Source: JAZKFT01 sp043760535
GTDB taxonomy: Bacteria; Bacteroidota; Bacteroidia; Chitinophagales; Chitinophagaceae
Direction: 5' to 3'
Length of the DNA stretch: 46,506 nucleotides
Assembly (NCBI GenBank): GCA_043760535.1
Contig: JAYUOV010000081.1
Location: 1-46,506, forward strand
The notes below the pieces were generated by a model that saw only the letters and a list, made by a program, of their open reading frames with translations, was not told the origin of the DNA and did no database searches. Both the position numbers and the translations under genes were made by a program. Shown one piece after another: positions 1-9,916 of the stretch (its first letter is position 1; each line of letters begins with the position of its first letter).

Positions 1-38
1 CCGCCTGCCCCAATGAATATCGGTGGATTATTTCGGTG

Positions 39-191
39 GAACCCAGCGAAAGCCGTGCCCTGATGGAGCGACATTGGCGAACGTTGTAAATCCCGTAGCG
101 TTACGGGACTCCGTTCAACTGGCTGCTACTATTCGGCTTTTTAGACTGCGAATAATAAGCTGTTTCAGATCACGGGGTAAGGAGTTCTGAA
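39..191. repeat. left copy of long inverted repeat flanking the PUL
   Basis: This stretch is the reverse complement of 35494-35619. The outer 42 nt (39-80) match without a visible difference, and the inner part (from about 109 to 191) matches with scattered substitutions. This copy has about 28 extra bases (81-108) that the right copy lacks; they contain a perfect hairpin. The two copies enclose the whole plus-strand PUL. They could be copies of a dispersed intergenic repeat of the REP/RAYT kind or ends of a mobile unit. No transposase is visible next to either copy. Confidence 0.8.
91..108. repeat. perfect palindromic hairpin inside the left repeat
   Basis: TCCCGTA, a 4-nt loop GCGT, then TACGGGA: a 7-bp stem without mismatch. 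It resembles the short REP-type palindromes found dispersed between genes in Bacteroidota. It lies exactly in the stretch that distinguishes the left repeat copy from the right one, so it may have been inserted there or lost on the right. Confidence 0.6.
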
Positions 192-458
192 CAATACAAA
201 AATGGTTAGATCTTTGGAAGCGAGCAGAGCCTGGCCACAAGCCTTTTATGCATTTAATTAGTTTGTTTTCGTTTTTTATTGACCGCAACTTCGTGGGGAA
301 CATTGATCTATTTTCCCCATAAAAATCCATATTTCATTTTATTGAGGGCATCGCTAATGAGATACAAATAAATAAATCTCTTCATTTTTTTCGTCAAACA
401 TTTAGGTAATTACTAAGGCATATTACAATTCGAAATGAATGTGCCATAAAAATAATCG
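192..458. other. non-coding stretch between repeat and susC promoter
   Basis: AT-rich, with no convincing coding region. A 71-codon minus-strand frame (115-330) overlaps the repeat and looks fortuitous. I see no regulator gene here; if this PUL has a dedicated sensor it lies outside the window to the left or elsewhere. Confidence 0.5.
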
Positions 459-492
459 TAGGATTATCCATTTTTTTATCCTGATAGTCTAT
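459..492 (+). promoter_or_regulatory. 34-bp element upstream of susC, shared with 18710-18743
   Basis: The element reads TAGGATTATCCA plus seven T, nine variable bases, then GTCTAT. The same layout occurs at 18710-18743, with one A/T change in the first block. Its core GGATTATCC is a 4-1-4 palindrome. It ends 22 nt before TAAGTTTG (515-522), which fits the Bacteroidota -7 consensus TAnnTTTG, so it sits where an activator would bind. Regulatory function is inferred; no regulator gene is in the window. Confidence 0.55.
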
Positions 493-514
493 GGTTTCTG
501 CTAAAGCTATCATT

Positions 515-522
515 TAAGTTTG
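515..522 (+). promoter_or_regulatory. probable -7 promoter box for susC
   Basis: TAAGTTTG matches the Bacteroidota sigma-ABfr -7 consensus TAnnTTTG. It lies 39 nt upstream of the susC ATG. I see no good TTTG box at the usual -33 spacing, which would suit an activator-dependent promoter using the element at 459-492. Confidence 0.45.
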
Positions 523-560
523 TTTATTATATTTATAAGAATTGCTTAAACCATTACAAA

Positions 561-3500
561 ATGCAACTTAAAACAAAACTATTGCTTGCTGCCATTACTA
601 TTATGATGCATGTAAATGGCATTTGTCAGACAGCTACCGGAAAAATAATCAATGGAACGGTATTGTCTGAAAATGAAAAAACACCTTTATCCGGGGCTTC
701 AATCACAATAAAAGGAAAAGGCTCTGGCGTGCAGACCAATGACAAAGGTCAATTTAGCATACAAGCTGCTATTGGCAATACATTGGTTATATCCATTACA
801 GGATTTGCTATAAAAGAAATTACCGTAGGTAACGACAACAACCTGGTCATTTCACTCAAGTTGACCTTCGCCGATTTAGACGATGTTGTGGTAGTGGGCT
901 TCGGTAAACAGAAAAAATCAAATTTAACTTCTGCTGTAACTCAAATAGATGGGGCTGTTCTTCAAAACCGCCCTATAAAATCTGTTGCTGAAGGTTTACA
1001 AGGGTTTGTTGCGGGTTTTAATGTCAATAGCGGTAGTGGTGCACCCGAAAGTAATCCATCACTAAATGTACGGGGGTTTACAGGAATAAACTCTACGGGC
1101 AGTCCATTAGTATTAGTTGACGGAGTTGAACGTAATCTTGGCGACATTAATCCCAATGATGTTGAAAGTGTTACTATACTGAAAGATGCTGCTGCCTCCG
1201 CTATTTACGGATCCCGTGCTCCTTATGGAGTAGTACTTGTAACAACAAGATCTGGTAAAAAAGGGGAAAAGGGTCATTTCAATTATAGTGGAAGTACTTT
1301 AATCGGTACACCCCTTGGAATGCCACGCTGGGCTAATTCATGGGAGTTCGCTGAAAAAATAAATGAAAGATCAAGGAACACTTTACAGATTCCACTTTTC
1401 ACCAATGCAGTCATTCAAAAGATGAAAGACTTTGGATCTGGTAAACTGGCAGTTTGGAATGATCCGCTTCCGAACGGTCAATGGGGAGCGCATTACGATT
1501 CTTATGCCAATAATGATTGGTTCAGCACCATGTTCAAAGAACAAAATCCAAGTTCGCAGCATAACCTTGATTTCTCGGGAGGTAGCAACAATACAACTTA
1601 TTATATGGGTATTGGATACAATAGAGCCGCAGGGTTAATTGTTGGAAGCAATGATCAAAAAGAAAGATTCAGCTCTTTACTCAAGGTAAAAACAGATGTA
1701 ACTGATTGGTTTTCGGTTGGATTAATTATGAACTATGTTAAGAGTGATGAGACCGGACTTAATATTCGAGGTAGGGGACGTGACTATGGAGATATGATGA
1801 ATAATGCTGCCGGGTCTTTCCCGAACTGGTCAGACTTAAGTCCGAATGGAAGTCCTTATTGGTTAAGCAGTGGACCTACTATGAGAGGTGAGGGTGGTAA
1901 TGGAATCTTCAATACAAATGATTTTTTTCTTTCTGGTAGATTTGACCTTAAACCAACCAAAGGTTTACTTGTTAGTGGCAGTTATTCGTGGAAGAACACC
2001 TCAAATCATACAAATGTCATAAGTCTGCCTATCATTAGTGTAAATGCCGATGGTAGTAACAGGTTTTCAGGGCGATCTGTTACACAAAGTGAAGTATTTA
2101 GATCAATGTCGTCTACCAATTATCATACTGCTGATTTGACTGCATCTTACCAAAAAACATTTAAAAAACATTCTTTCCAAGTTATGGCTGGTTACCAGGA
2201 GGAAGAGTACAATACAGTCTCATTGATCGGATCCCGCAAAGACCTTTATACCAATTCAGTACCAACACTGAGTTTAGCAAGCAATCCACAGCCGATTTTA
2301 AATGATGCTTTAAGCCAATGGGCAACTCAAGGCTTTTTTGGAAGATTTGCATACAATTACAAAGAAAAGTATCTGTTCGAATTTAATGGCAGGTATGATG
2401 CCCATTCAAAATTTCCATCAGAAAATCGGTGGGCGTTTTTCCCTTCTTTTTCAGCAGCATGGAACGTTGCTAAAGAAAATTTCTGGAAATTTGATCCAAT
2501 CAACAGTTTAAAAATAAGGGGGTCTTACACAGGTTCAGGTGATAATGGTAGTGGAAATTATCTTTACCTGCCAACATTGGGAGTTGCAGTTGGAACCAAA
2601 GATGTTTTGCTGGAAGGTGCAAGACCCAATATGGTGACAATACCACCGTTAGTTAGTCCAAATCTTACCTGGGCAAAACCTAAGTCAATTGGTATTGGCG
2701 TTGATTTAGTAGCCTTTAAAAATAAGCTTGAAGTTACTTGGGACTGGTACCAAAGAACAACGTATGATCAGGCAGGGCCTGCTGAAGTATTGCCAGTAAC
2801 GTTGGGTACAGCTCCTCCACAAACGAATAACTCAGTAAGCGAAACCCGTGGATGGGAATTTACGGCAAACTGGAAAGACAAAGCCTTCCAGATTGGTAAA
2901 AAACAGGTAAATTATTCTGTAAGTTTTAATATCTCGGATTATATAGGATATGTAGTTAAATATAATAACAATATATCTGGTGCAAGATCAGGAACCTGGA
3001 CACCCGGTGAAGTTTTTGGTGAACTATATGTTTATGAATCCAATGGTATTGCACAGAATGCAGATGATATAGCTAAAAATGTAGTTCAATCAGCCGGATT
3101 TAATGTCCCAGGTGACCTGATGCTAAGAGATCGTAATGGTGACGGAAGGATAAATTCAGGAGATGGTGGTTTTTGGTATTCACAGGGGGATATTAGAAAA
3201 GTTGGGTACACCTATCCTCGCTACCGTTATGGTTTTAACCTTCAGGCAAACTGGAATGGTTTTGATCTTTCCGTTCAGTTGACAGGGGTTCCTTATTGGA
3301 AGATTTATTCAGGTAATTTCTATGTTATGCCTGTTGCAGGTGATCAATTTAATTCCAAATGGTTTGTTGCTCAAAGGGAATTGGGAACCTGGTCTTATGA
3401 AAATCCAAATGCATTTTATCCTAGGTATTCTAACAAAACATATGCTGCTAATGATCAATATTTGTTAAATCTTGCTCATCTTAGAGTAAAGAACCTCCGA

Positions 3501-3698
3501 GTGGGTTATCAGATTCCCTCAAAAATATCATCAAAGTTTAAGACCGATCGGGTGTACATGTATGTGAGTATTGAAAACCTCGGATATATTTATAATAAAT
3601 CCTTCGTAAAATATGAACCTGAGATTCTTGCGAATTTTGGAGGGTCGGGATATCCACCACAGAGGCAATTTTCATTGGGTATAAACGTACGTATTTAA
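561..3698 (+). CDS. susC: SusC/RagA-type TonB-dependent outer-membrane transporter
   Basis: Imports oligosaccharides across the outer membrane, powered by TonB. The 1045-residue length is normal for the family. Residues 1-23 form a Sec signal peptide, about 28-110 a carboxypeptidase-D-regulatory-like beta-sandwich, and about 115-235 the plug, with family blocks LDDVVVVGFGKQKK, VRGFTGINSTGSPLVLVDG and the VESVTILKDAAASAIYGSRA-type end. The remainder is aromatic-rich beta-barrel, ending in a beta-strand-like tail (QFSLGINVRI). susD follows after 19 nt, so the two are surely co-transcribed and form the SusCD complex. The substrate cannot be read from this protein; the neighbouring fucosidases and sulfatases suggest a sulfated fucosylated glycan. 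Confidence 0.97.
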   Translation: MQLKTKLLLAAITIMMHVNGICQTATGKIINGTVLSENEKTPLSGASITIKGKGSGVQTNDKGQFSIQAAIGNTLVISITGFAIKEITVGNDNNLVISLKLTFADLDDVVVVGFGKQKKSNLTSAVTQIDGAVLQNRPIKSVAEGLQGFVAGFNVNSGSGAPESNPSLNVRGFTGINSTGSPLVLVDGVERNLGDINPNDVESVTILKDAAASAIYGSRAPYGVVLVTTRSGKKGEKGHFNYSGSTLIGTPLGMPRWANSWEFAEKINERSRNTLQIPLFTNAVIQKMKDFGSGKLAVWNDPLPNGQWGAHYDSYANNDWFSTMFKEQNPSSQHNLDFSGGSNNTTYYMGIGYNRAAGLIVGSNDQKERFSSLLKVKTDVTDWFSVGLIMNYVKSDETGLNIRGRGRDYGDMMNNAAGSFPNWSDLSPNGSPYWLSSGPTMRGEGGNGIFNTNDFFLSGRFDLKPTKGLLVSGSYSWKNTSNHTNVISLPIISVNADGSNRFSGRSVTQSEVFRSMSSTNYHTADLTASYQKTFKKHSFQVMAGYQEEEYNTVSLIGSRKDLYTNSVPTLSLASNPQPILNDALSQWATQGFFGRFAYNYKEKYLFEFNGRYDAHSKFPSENRWAFFPSFSAAWNVAKENFWKFDPINSLKIRGSYTGSGDNGSGNYLYLPTLGVAVGTKDVLLEGARPNMVTIPPLVSPNLTWAKPKSIGIGVDLVAFKNKLEVTWDWYQRTTYDQAGPAEVLPVTLGTAPPQTNNSVSETRGWEFTANWKDKAFQIGKKQVNYSVSFNISDYIGYVVKYNNNISGARSGTWTPGEVFGELYVYESNGIAQNADDIAKNVVQSAGFNVPGDLMLRDRNGDGRINSGDGGFWYSQGDIRKVGYTYPRYRYGFNLQANWNGFDLSVQLTGVPYWKIYSGNFYVMPVAGDQFNSKWFVAQRELGTWSYENPNAFYPRYSNKTYAANDQYLLNLAHLRVKNLRVGYQIPSKISSKFKTDRVYMYVSIENLGYIYNKSFVKYEPEILANFGGSGYPPQRQFSLGINVRI

Positions 3699-3717
3699 CA
3701 ATTTAAACTTAAAAAGA

Positions 3718-5607
3718 ATGAAATCAATATTAAAATATACAGGCATTTTACTTTTAATGCTGACTTTTTCCTTTAGTGGCTGTAAGAAAGATTTCCTGGA
3801 AAGAGCCCCTTTAGATGCTATGAGCGATGCTACTTTTTTTTCATCGCCCAACGATTTAAAAGTATATGTTAACGGTTTTTATCCGCTGTTCCCAAGGTAT
3901 CATTTTCAAAATACGAACGATGGCACAACCAATATGGTTTTGGATGCAAACTCAGATATTTTGATTACTTCTTCTGGTCCAAGCTCCGCTCTTCTTCAGA
4001 GAGGATCCAACGGTCTGGCGCCAATTACAAATGCTTCATGGACAGCTAATTTTAACTGGGTACGAAGGACTAATTACTTTTTGACTAACTTTCAAAGAGT
4101 TAATTCTAATAGTACAGAAACCAAGCAATATACCGGCGAGGGATATTTTTTCAGGGCTTGGGTATATTATAATTTGCTGGTTCTTTTTGGGGATGTGCCA
4201 ATTTTTACAACTGTGTTGAATACAGAAAGCCCGGAACTTTACAAACAGCGTAATTCTCGCTATGATGTTGCAAATTTTATCATTAAGGATCTTGATTCAG
4301 CTATTAACAACCTTGGATGGAAAAATACCAGTTTTGCCGGGGGTGGACGGGTTAATAAAGAGGCTGCCATTGTGATGAAAGCACGTGTAGCTCTATTTGA
4401 AGGATCATGGGAGCGTTATCATAGTAAAAAAAATACTCAATTTCAAGTTTCAGGCAAAACAGGTGATGATTTTCTTAAGTTAGTAGAACCTGCTATGCTG
4501 GAACTGATAACACGCCAAGGAATTACCTTGTTTACTTCAGGAGGTCCTTATAATGAGGCATACAATCAGCTGTTCTCACAAAAAGATTGTTCAGGTACCG
4601 CAGGGGTTTTCTTATATCGTGTATATGATGCAACCCAGATTGTGGGTCATAATTTCTTTGATAATGTAGTGGATGCGCTCTATACTGCACCCAGAAATAT
4701 GATGGAAGCATATCTTGACAGACAAGGAAGACCACAGTCAATTTCTGCACTGCCATTAGACCAGAGAAGCCTGGTTAATCTGGCTAGTAATCTAGATCCA
4801 CGATTCAGGCAGACAATCTGGACTCCGGACCGCGGTCCACAGAATAAACTAATTGGTTTAGAAAAGCAGGCATTGCCTTCTAGATACCCACTAATCAACA
4901 ATGCTTTCTCAAGTAATTTCGCTGCAGCTGGACTAAGACCTTGGAAAGGGGCAATATTAGATGCAAATGAATGGAGAAACGGATCTACTGATGATGTGCT
5001 TATCCGGTACGAAGAAGGCTTGTTAGCTCTTGCAGAGGCGAAAGCAATGTTGGGAACGCTAACACAAAGTGATTTGGATAAGACAGTTAATATCATTCGT
5101 AACCGTGTAGGAATGGCAAGTATGCAAATTTCTGCAGTAAACGGGTGGTCAGTTACCTATCCACGAAACAAAAGTTTTGATCCAACGGAATCAAAAATCG
5201 TTAATGAAATTCGTCGTGAAAGATTGGTTGAACTTTGTTATGAAGGCCATCGTGTAAATGACCTGAAACGATGGGCAGTATACGACGATGTGATAAACGG
5301 GTTTAAACCACAAGGGGCACATTTCAAAGAATTTGTTGACTACTTCAATAGTACAGCATTACTGATGGCTGATGGTTTCAGCGCAAGTGATGCAGCAAAA
5401 TGCAGATTGACTCAAGGAGTGAATTTTAATATTGATGCAGATGGATATATTAATCCGTTTTTCAGAGTTCCTGAATTTAATAGTACCGGTCTAGGTTATT
5501 TCATTGAACCAGGCAGAAGCTATCTTTCACCTGTTCCGAGGGGCGAAATTGATTTGTACAAGCAAAGGGCTGATATTACACTAACTCAAAATCCAGGATG
5601 GTTTTAA
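3718..5607 (+). CDS. susD: SusD/RagB-type glycan-binding lipoprotein
   Basis: Surface lipoprotein that caps the SusC barrel and binds glycan. The signal peptide ends in a lipobox with Cys22 (FSG-C), followed by KKDFLERAPLDA, a typical SusD mature N-terminus. The tetratricopeptide-like helices include the family blocks EGYFFRAWVYYNLLVLFGDVP near residue 140 and RRERLVELCYEGHRVNDLKRW near residue 500. It ends with PVPRGEID...TLTQNPGW, the usual SusD C-terminus. At 629 residues it is slightly longer than average. It lies 19 nt behind susC and 22 nt before the small lipoprotein gene, so all three form one transcription unit. Confidence 0.96.
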   Translation: MKSILKYTGILLLMLTFSFSGCKKDFLERAPLDAMSDATFFSSPNDLKVYVNGFYPLFPRYHFQNTNDGTTNMVLDANSDILITSSGPSSALLQRGSNGLAPITNASWTANFNWVRRTNYFLTNFQRVNSNSTETKQYTGEGYFFRAWVYYNLLVLFGDVPIFTTVLNTESPELYKQRNSRYDVANFIIKDLDSAINNLGWKNTSFAGGGRVNKEAAIVMKARVALFEGSWERYHSKKNTQFQVSGKTGDDFLKLVEPAMLELITRQGITLFTSGGPYNEAYNQLFSQKDCSGTAGVFLYRVYDATQIVGHNFFDNVVDALYTAPRNMMEAYLDRQGRPQSISALPLDQRSLVNLASNLDPRFRQTIWTPDRGPQNKLIGLEKQALPSRYPLINNAFSSNFAAAGLRPWKGAILDANEWRNGSTDDVLIRYEEGLLALAEAKAMLGTLTQSDLDKTVNIIRNRVGMASMQISAVNGWSVTYPRNKSFDPTESKIVNEIRRERLVELCYEGHRVNDLKRWAVYDDVINGFKPQGAHFKEFVDYFNSTALLMADGFSASDAAKCRLTQGVNFNIDADGYINPFFRVPEFNSTGLGYFIEPGRSYLSPVPRGEIDLYKQRADITLTQNPGWF

Positions 5608-5629
5608 TTTCTAATTAATAATTTAAATA

Positions 5630-6079
5630 ATGAAAAAATCATTTATAAATATTTTTGTTGTCGTTCTATCGACAAGTCTATTGTTCTCATGCAAGCCAAG
5701 GATAGAAATGAATATGGCCCAATGGGGTGATAAAGCAATAATCGATAATGTGCAGATATTTAATATCCAGTTACAGGATCAGCAATTACAGGAATACTAT
5801 ACCAGTGGTGTACTTACACCGGCAAGCAGGCGAAGTTATGTTTCAATAGGTAACGCGGTAATAGATTTGCCTAATTTTAAAGCCACAGTTAGAGTGCCTG
5901 TAGCTGTGGATCTTAAAAAAGTGGGAATAGAGTTTTTTCATAAATCAGTGAAAATTGAACCGATAAATGATGCTCCTATTGCAGGAATAGTAAAGGATTT
6001 CTCAGCCAAACAATTTGTATATAAGCTGTATTCTGCTGACGGCACCACACATGACTGGACGATTATTATTACTAATTAA
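5630..6079 (+). CDS. small PUL lipoprotein of unknown function
   Basis: A 149-residue lipoprotein: signal peptide with Cys21 (LLFS-C), then a single small beta-rich domain of about 120 residues ending in YKLYSADGTTHDWTIIITN. Such C-terminal strands are common in the small Ig-like or DUF-type lipoproteins encoded directly after susD, where they often act as accessory surface glycan-binding proteins. No catalytic motif is visible. Its stop codon lies inside the stem of the terminator at 6065-6106, so it is the last gene of the susCD operon. A carbohydrate-binding role is inferred from position only. Confidence 0.75.
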   Translation: MKKSFINIFVVVLSTSLLFSCKPRIEMNMAQWGDKAIIDNVQIFNIQLQDQQLQEYYTSGVLTPASRRSYVSIGNAVIDLPNFKATVRVPVAVDLKKVGIEFFHKSVKIEPINDAPIAGIVKDFSAKQFVYKLYSADGTTHDWTIIITN

Positions 6080-6106
6080 AAGAGTTTAATTAGTAATAAT
6101 TTTTTT
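6065..6106 (+). terminator. intrinsic terminator of the susC-susD operon
   Basis: Perfect 16-bp stem (6065-6080 with 6085-6100), loop AGAG, followed by six T. The left arm contains the stop codon of the lipoprotein gene, so the hairpin starts within the coding sequence. It should isolate high expression of the binding and transport genes from the enzyme genes downstream. Confidence 0.85.
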
Positions 6107-6519
6107 AGGAGTCTGTAATGATTGATTAATCTAATGTACATTAAGAAGGGTAAAATGTGCAGATAAAGACGCTAATTATGAGGAACGCGGTTATTAACGT
6201 CGAATTAGATTGAGTCGATTTATTCTCAGATCTTAGCCAATAGAATTTAGGTATTTGATTGGCTAACCTTACTGGCAGAAAGCCAATGAGTTTGCTTGTA
6301 TTGGGAAAGCTAGTAGAAAATGTACAAAGCTAGAGTGGCTTGATGTTAAAGTGTCATATCATTTTGACTAACTCACCTTAAAAAATGGCACATCTTGGAA
6401 TACAATTTTTTTTAAAAAACATAAGTTCAGTCCGGTGAAACCTGATGGGTGAATTGAAATCTGAGTGAACAGAACGTTCGCTATACTTAATTTAAAATCT
6501 TTAATATATTTTAAAAATA
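6107..6519. other. 413-bp intergenic region before the enzyme block
   Basis: No coding region seen. It contains an inverted repeat, TTAGCCAAT (6233-6241) and ATTGGCTAA (6258-6266), 9 bp on each side with a 16-nt spacer, which could be an operator or an RNA hairpin. The promoter of the following enzyme genes must lie here, but I cannot point to a clear -7 box. Confidence 0.4.
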
Positions 6520-7921
6520 ATGAGAAAAATTACTGTTATTTTTTGTTCTTTTTTTTTTCTTTCTTAATGCAAATTTTGTTTTTGCCCAATACCAGGTTCC
6601 ATTGCCAACTGCTTCGCAACTTAAATGGCAGAATGCTGAATTAGTAGCTTTGGTTTGTTGGGACTTACACGCTTTTGATGGTAAATTTTATGTACAATCT
6701 AAAGCAAGGATAACTCCGGTTGAAGACTACAATATTTTTAATCCCCAAAACTATGATCTTGATCAATGGGTCAAATCTTTAAAAGATGCTGGATTCAAAA
6801 TGGCTATTCTTACAGTTAGTCATGAAACAGGATTTTTCTTTCACCAAAGTGATGCTACCCCCTATAGTATGAAGGCCTTGAAATGGCGGGATGGAAAGGG
6901 TGATGTTCTAAGAGATTTCAAAACAGCCTGTGAGAAGTATGGGATATTGCCAGGTGTTTATATTGGTACCCGGTGGAATGCTTTCTATGGAATATATGAT
7001 TTCAAAGTTAACGGAGAAGGGCCATTCGCTGAAAACAGGCAAAAGCAATACAATCGGATGATTGAGGGTATTGTTAAAGAGATATTTACAAATTACGGTG
7101 ACTGGGCCATGGTATGGTTCGATGGTGGCGCACATGGTCCTGAGCAAGGTGGCCCTGATGTGCTTTCGATTTTTGAAAAATATCAGCCTAATTGCCTTTT
7201 TTACCATAACCTGCAACGGGCAGATATGCGTTGGGGAGGAAGCGAATCTGGAACAGTACCTTACCCAAGCTGGGGAACTTTCCCATATGTATCAACAGGA
7301 GCAGGAGAATCTGCAAAAAAAGAAATAGCCGTAAATAATTATGCCTTACTCAAAACCGGTGTGCCCGATGGAAAATTCTATATGCCTGCCATGAGTGATG
7401 CCCCTCTTCGGGGTAATGGTGGCCACGACTGGTTTTGGGAGCCCGACCGTGAGAATACTATCTTTCCGCTTAACAAATTGGTAGAAATGTATTACAATTC
7501 GGTAGGGCATAATACCAGTCTTATTTTGGGTGTTACCCCCGGACCTGATGGACTAATGCCCAAACCAGATGTAGAAAGGCTTAAGGAATTCGGTGATGAA
7601 GTAAAGCGAAGATTTTCAAAACCAATCGCATCTACCTCAGGAACTGGGAGTAAATACACGCTCACACTACCTGTAAAGCAAATAGTGAATCAGGTTGTAT
7701 TAATGGAAGATATTGTAAAAGGAGAAAGGGTAAGAAAGTTTGTCTTGGAAGGAAAAACAAAGAATGGGTGGAAGTCTATTTTTAAGGGTTCCTGCATCGG
7801 GCACAAATTCATTTACAGATTTGATGATATCAACGTTTCTGCAATTCGTCTAACCATTGTAGAATCAAAAGGAGAGCCACAACTATTGAATTTTTTGGCT
7901 TTTAATATTTCAAATAATTAA
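6520..7921 (+). CDS. divergent GH29 alpha-L-fucosidase, signal peptide out of frame at a T10 run
   Basis: Hydrolyses terminal alpha-L-fucose, probably in the periplasm. The (beta/alpha)8 domain carries the WFDGG motif holding the usual GH29 nucleophile Asp. It has a single-His VSHETGFFF block where classic GH29 enzymes have KHHDGF. A beta-sandwich domain occupies the C-terminal ~90 residues. It is clearly a paralogue of 9917-11323. The ATG at 6520 starts a good signal peptide, but a run of ten T (6549-6558) throws it out of frame with the mature protein. Nine T would give an intact 466-residue protein ending its leader in NANFVFAQ. As written, only a TTG at 6602 would start the mature part, without a leader. 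This is a sequencing error, a phase-variable tract or a fresh mutation. Confidence 0.8.
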
Positions 7922-8038
7922 TTCTTGAAATTCTAATTTTAGTTGCTACGCAATACATATTGGCTTTAATTCAGTTACCTCATAAGGGTGAGGGAACTAG
8001 CATTAATTGAAAACATATTGTCCTTATAGATCAGAAAA

Positions 8039-8865
8039 ATGCTTTTTAAAATTATCACAACTTCCTTTTTAATTACTTTTTTTGAAATTATAAATATATG
8101 TTCTGCTCAATTGATATTGCCCACGGATGCGGATACCCTTCGGCTGGTCAGTCTATCTAATCTAAAAAGCGATGACAAAACTATGATTTCACTGGCATTT
8201 GGCCAGTCGAATGCTGCCAATAACGGACAAAAAGCTTACACAACGCATTATACTTTTGTATTCAATTATTATAATGGAAAATTGTATGCTGCTAAAGATT
8301 CTATGCTGGGTAGTACAGGAAAGGGTGAAAGTTTACGGACAAGATTAGGTGACAAATTGATTGACATTGGCTTTTACAAGAAAGTGATTTTAATACCCAT
8401 TGCCGTAGGTGGAACAGCCATTGAACGTTGGGCGAATGGCGGAGATTGTTTTGAAAAGCTATAACAGACACTGAAAACATTGGATAGCCTGCATATACAC
8501 CTCACCCATATTTTTTGGCACCAGGGAGAATCGGATAAAAAGTAAAATACAAAGAGCAGTTGGCGTCTATTTTACAAAATCTTCGAAAATATCAGTCGGC
8601 AGATTTTTATGTATCTATTGCTTACTATCATCCGGCTGCGATTACAAAGTCATTTGGCGTTGATAGTTTGATAAAAAATGCACAGACGGAATTTATTAAT
8701 GAACAGAAAAGGGTACTAGTGGGGCCGGATACCGATTTAATCATTCATGCCATACATCGCCATAACAGTGTGCACTTTTCCGATTTTGGAATGAATGTAT
8801 ATGCACAGCTGTGGTTCAACGCTATTATTAATAAGAAAGAAAAATCATTATTGATCAAACATTAA
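8039..8865 (+). pseudogene. broken SASA-type SGNH esterase (sialate O-acetylesterase family)
   Basis: The first part (8039-8464) has a signal peptide and the block FGQSNAANNG, the Ser motif of the SASA/DUF303 esterases. The same frame then meets TAA at 8462-8464; CAA to TAA would explain it. It continues with THIFWHQGESD, another family block, and stops at 8543. Coding resumes in another frame from about 8542 (KYKEQLASILQNLRKYQ) to 8865; one A missing from the run at 8537-8541 would explain this. Two independent lesions make a true pseudogene likely. It would have removed acetyl groups from the glycan. Confidence 0.8.
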
Positions 8866-8892
8866 ATAGGAGAAATTAAAAATGACGAAGTC

Positions 8893-9900
8893 ATGAAAAA
8901 GTTGGTTTCTTTTTTAGTAGTATATCTTAGCCTCCCTGGTTCGGTGATTGTACAGGCCCAGGAAATACAATCAATTCGGGAAAAATTTTCAAAAATTGAA
9001 TTCTTGTACGACACTGTGTCTGGTATTGGACATGAGAAAGGCTGTACCCGCCGGGATCCAAGTGATATAATAAAGGTCGGAGGCACCTGCTATGTTTATT
9101 ACACTAAAATATATGGACGTGCGCCGGGATATTGGGGCACAATCTGGTATGCAACATCAAAGGATGATGGGTATAACTGGAAAGAACAGGGTGAAATATT
9201 GGGGTTAGGAAATAAGGTTATGTTTGATGCACAAGCAACTTTTACTCCCAATATCTTTTTTTCCAAGGGTAAGTTTTATTTGTATTATTCAGGTGTGAAA
9301 CCAACACCCGGCAATGCAAAAGGTGAATTTGAAAACAATTCCACTACCGATATAACTGCCATTGGTGTTGCTATGTCAGATTCTCCCGACCGTCCTTTTA
9401 AAAGGGTTAGTGAGGAACCCATTTTAAAAGTAAGCGTTGAACCTGAAAAATTTGATAGTTACCGGGTGGATGATGCAGCGCTGGTATATAGAAATGGATT
9501 ATACTGGCTTTATCATAAAGGCAGAAGCAGGGTGAATGAAGCAGAAGGCCCTGCCCACACCGAAATGGGTGTTGCATTTTCCATGAACCCGCAGGGGCCC
9601 TTTATTAAATATGACAAACCCATTTTGCCTCAAAGTCACGAAGTAATGATCTGGCAGGAAGGTGCTGGTATTGCTGCACTTTCCTCTTTAAGCAGTACTT
9701 TGGAATATGCTGCCGATGGAATTGATTTTACCAGTAATAGATTAGCCGTTAAAGTAAAAAATTTTCCGAAAGCTCCTGGTGCGTACAGAAGTGATTTAAC
9801 TGCCCCAACTACCCTGGGGGATGGCCTTAAATGGGGTATTTCTATGGTGTATAACGGCAACGAATGTTTCCTGATAAGGTATAAATTAAATTTAAGATAA
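8893..9900 (+). CDS. GH117/GH43-like five-bladed beta-propeller hydrolase
   Basis: A secreted 335-residue protein with a Sec signal peptide ending near VQAQ (residue 23). The block GHEKGCTRRDPSDIIKVGG followed by YVYYTK, then IWYATSKDDGYNW and FTPNIFFSKGKFYLYYSG, resembles GH117 enzymes, which are exo-acting on 3,6-anhydro-L-galactose or similar L-sugars. These belong to the same propeller fold as GH43. The repeated YYLYY-type strands fit five blades. It sits between two GH29 genes, so it probably removes a terminal L-configured or related residue. GH43 or an unassigned family is the alternative. Confidence 0.7.
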   Translation: MKKLVSFLVVYLSLPGSVIVQAQEIQSIREKFSKIEFLYDTVSGIGHEKGCTRRDPSDIIKVGGTCYVYYTKIYGRAPGYWGTIWYATSKDDGYNWKEQGEILGLGNKVMFDAQATFTPNIFFSKGKFYLYYSGVKPTPGNAKGEFENNSTTDITAIGVAMSDSPDRPFKRVSEEPILKVSVEPEKFDSYRVDDAALVYRNGLYWLYHKGRSRVNEAEGPAHTEMGVAFSMNPQGPFIKYDKPILPQSHEVMIWQEGAGIAALSSLSSTLEYAADGIDFTSNRLAVKVKNFPKAPGAYRSDLTAPTTLGDGLKWGISMVYNGNECFLIRYKLNLR

Positions 9901-9916
9901 TATATAGCAAAGAAGT

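Noticed and set aside
115..330. 71-codon minus-strand frame at the left edge
   Set aside because: It overlaps the repeat, has no domain, leader or neighbour and is likely chance.
4680..5096. 138-codon minus-strand frame inside susD
   Set aside because: Antisense shadow of a well supported gene with normal susD codons.
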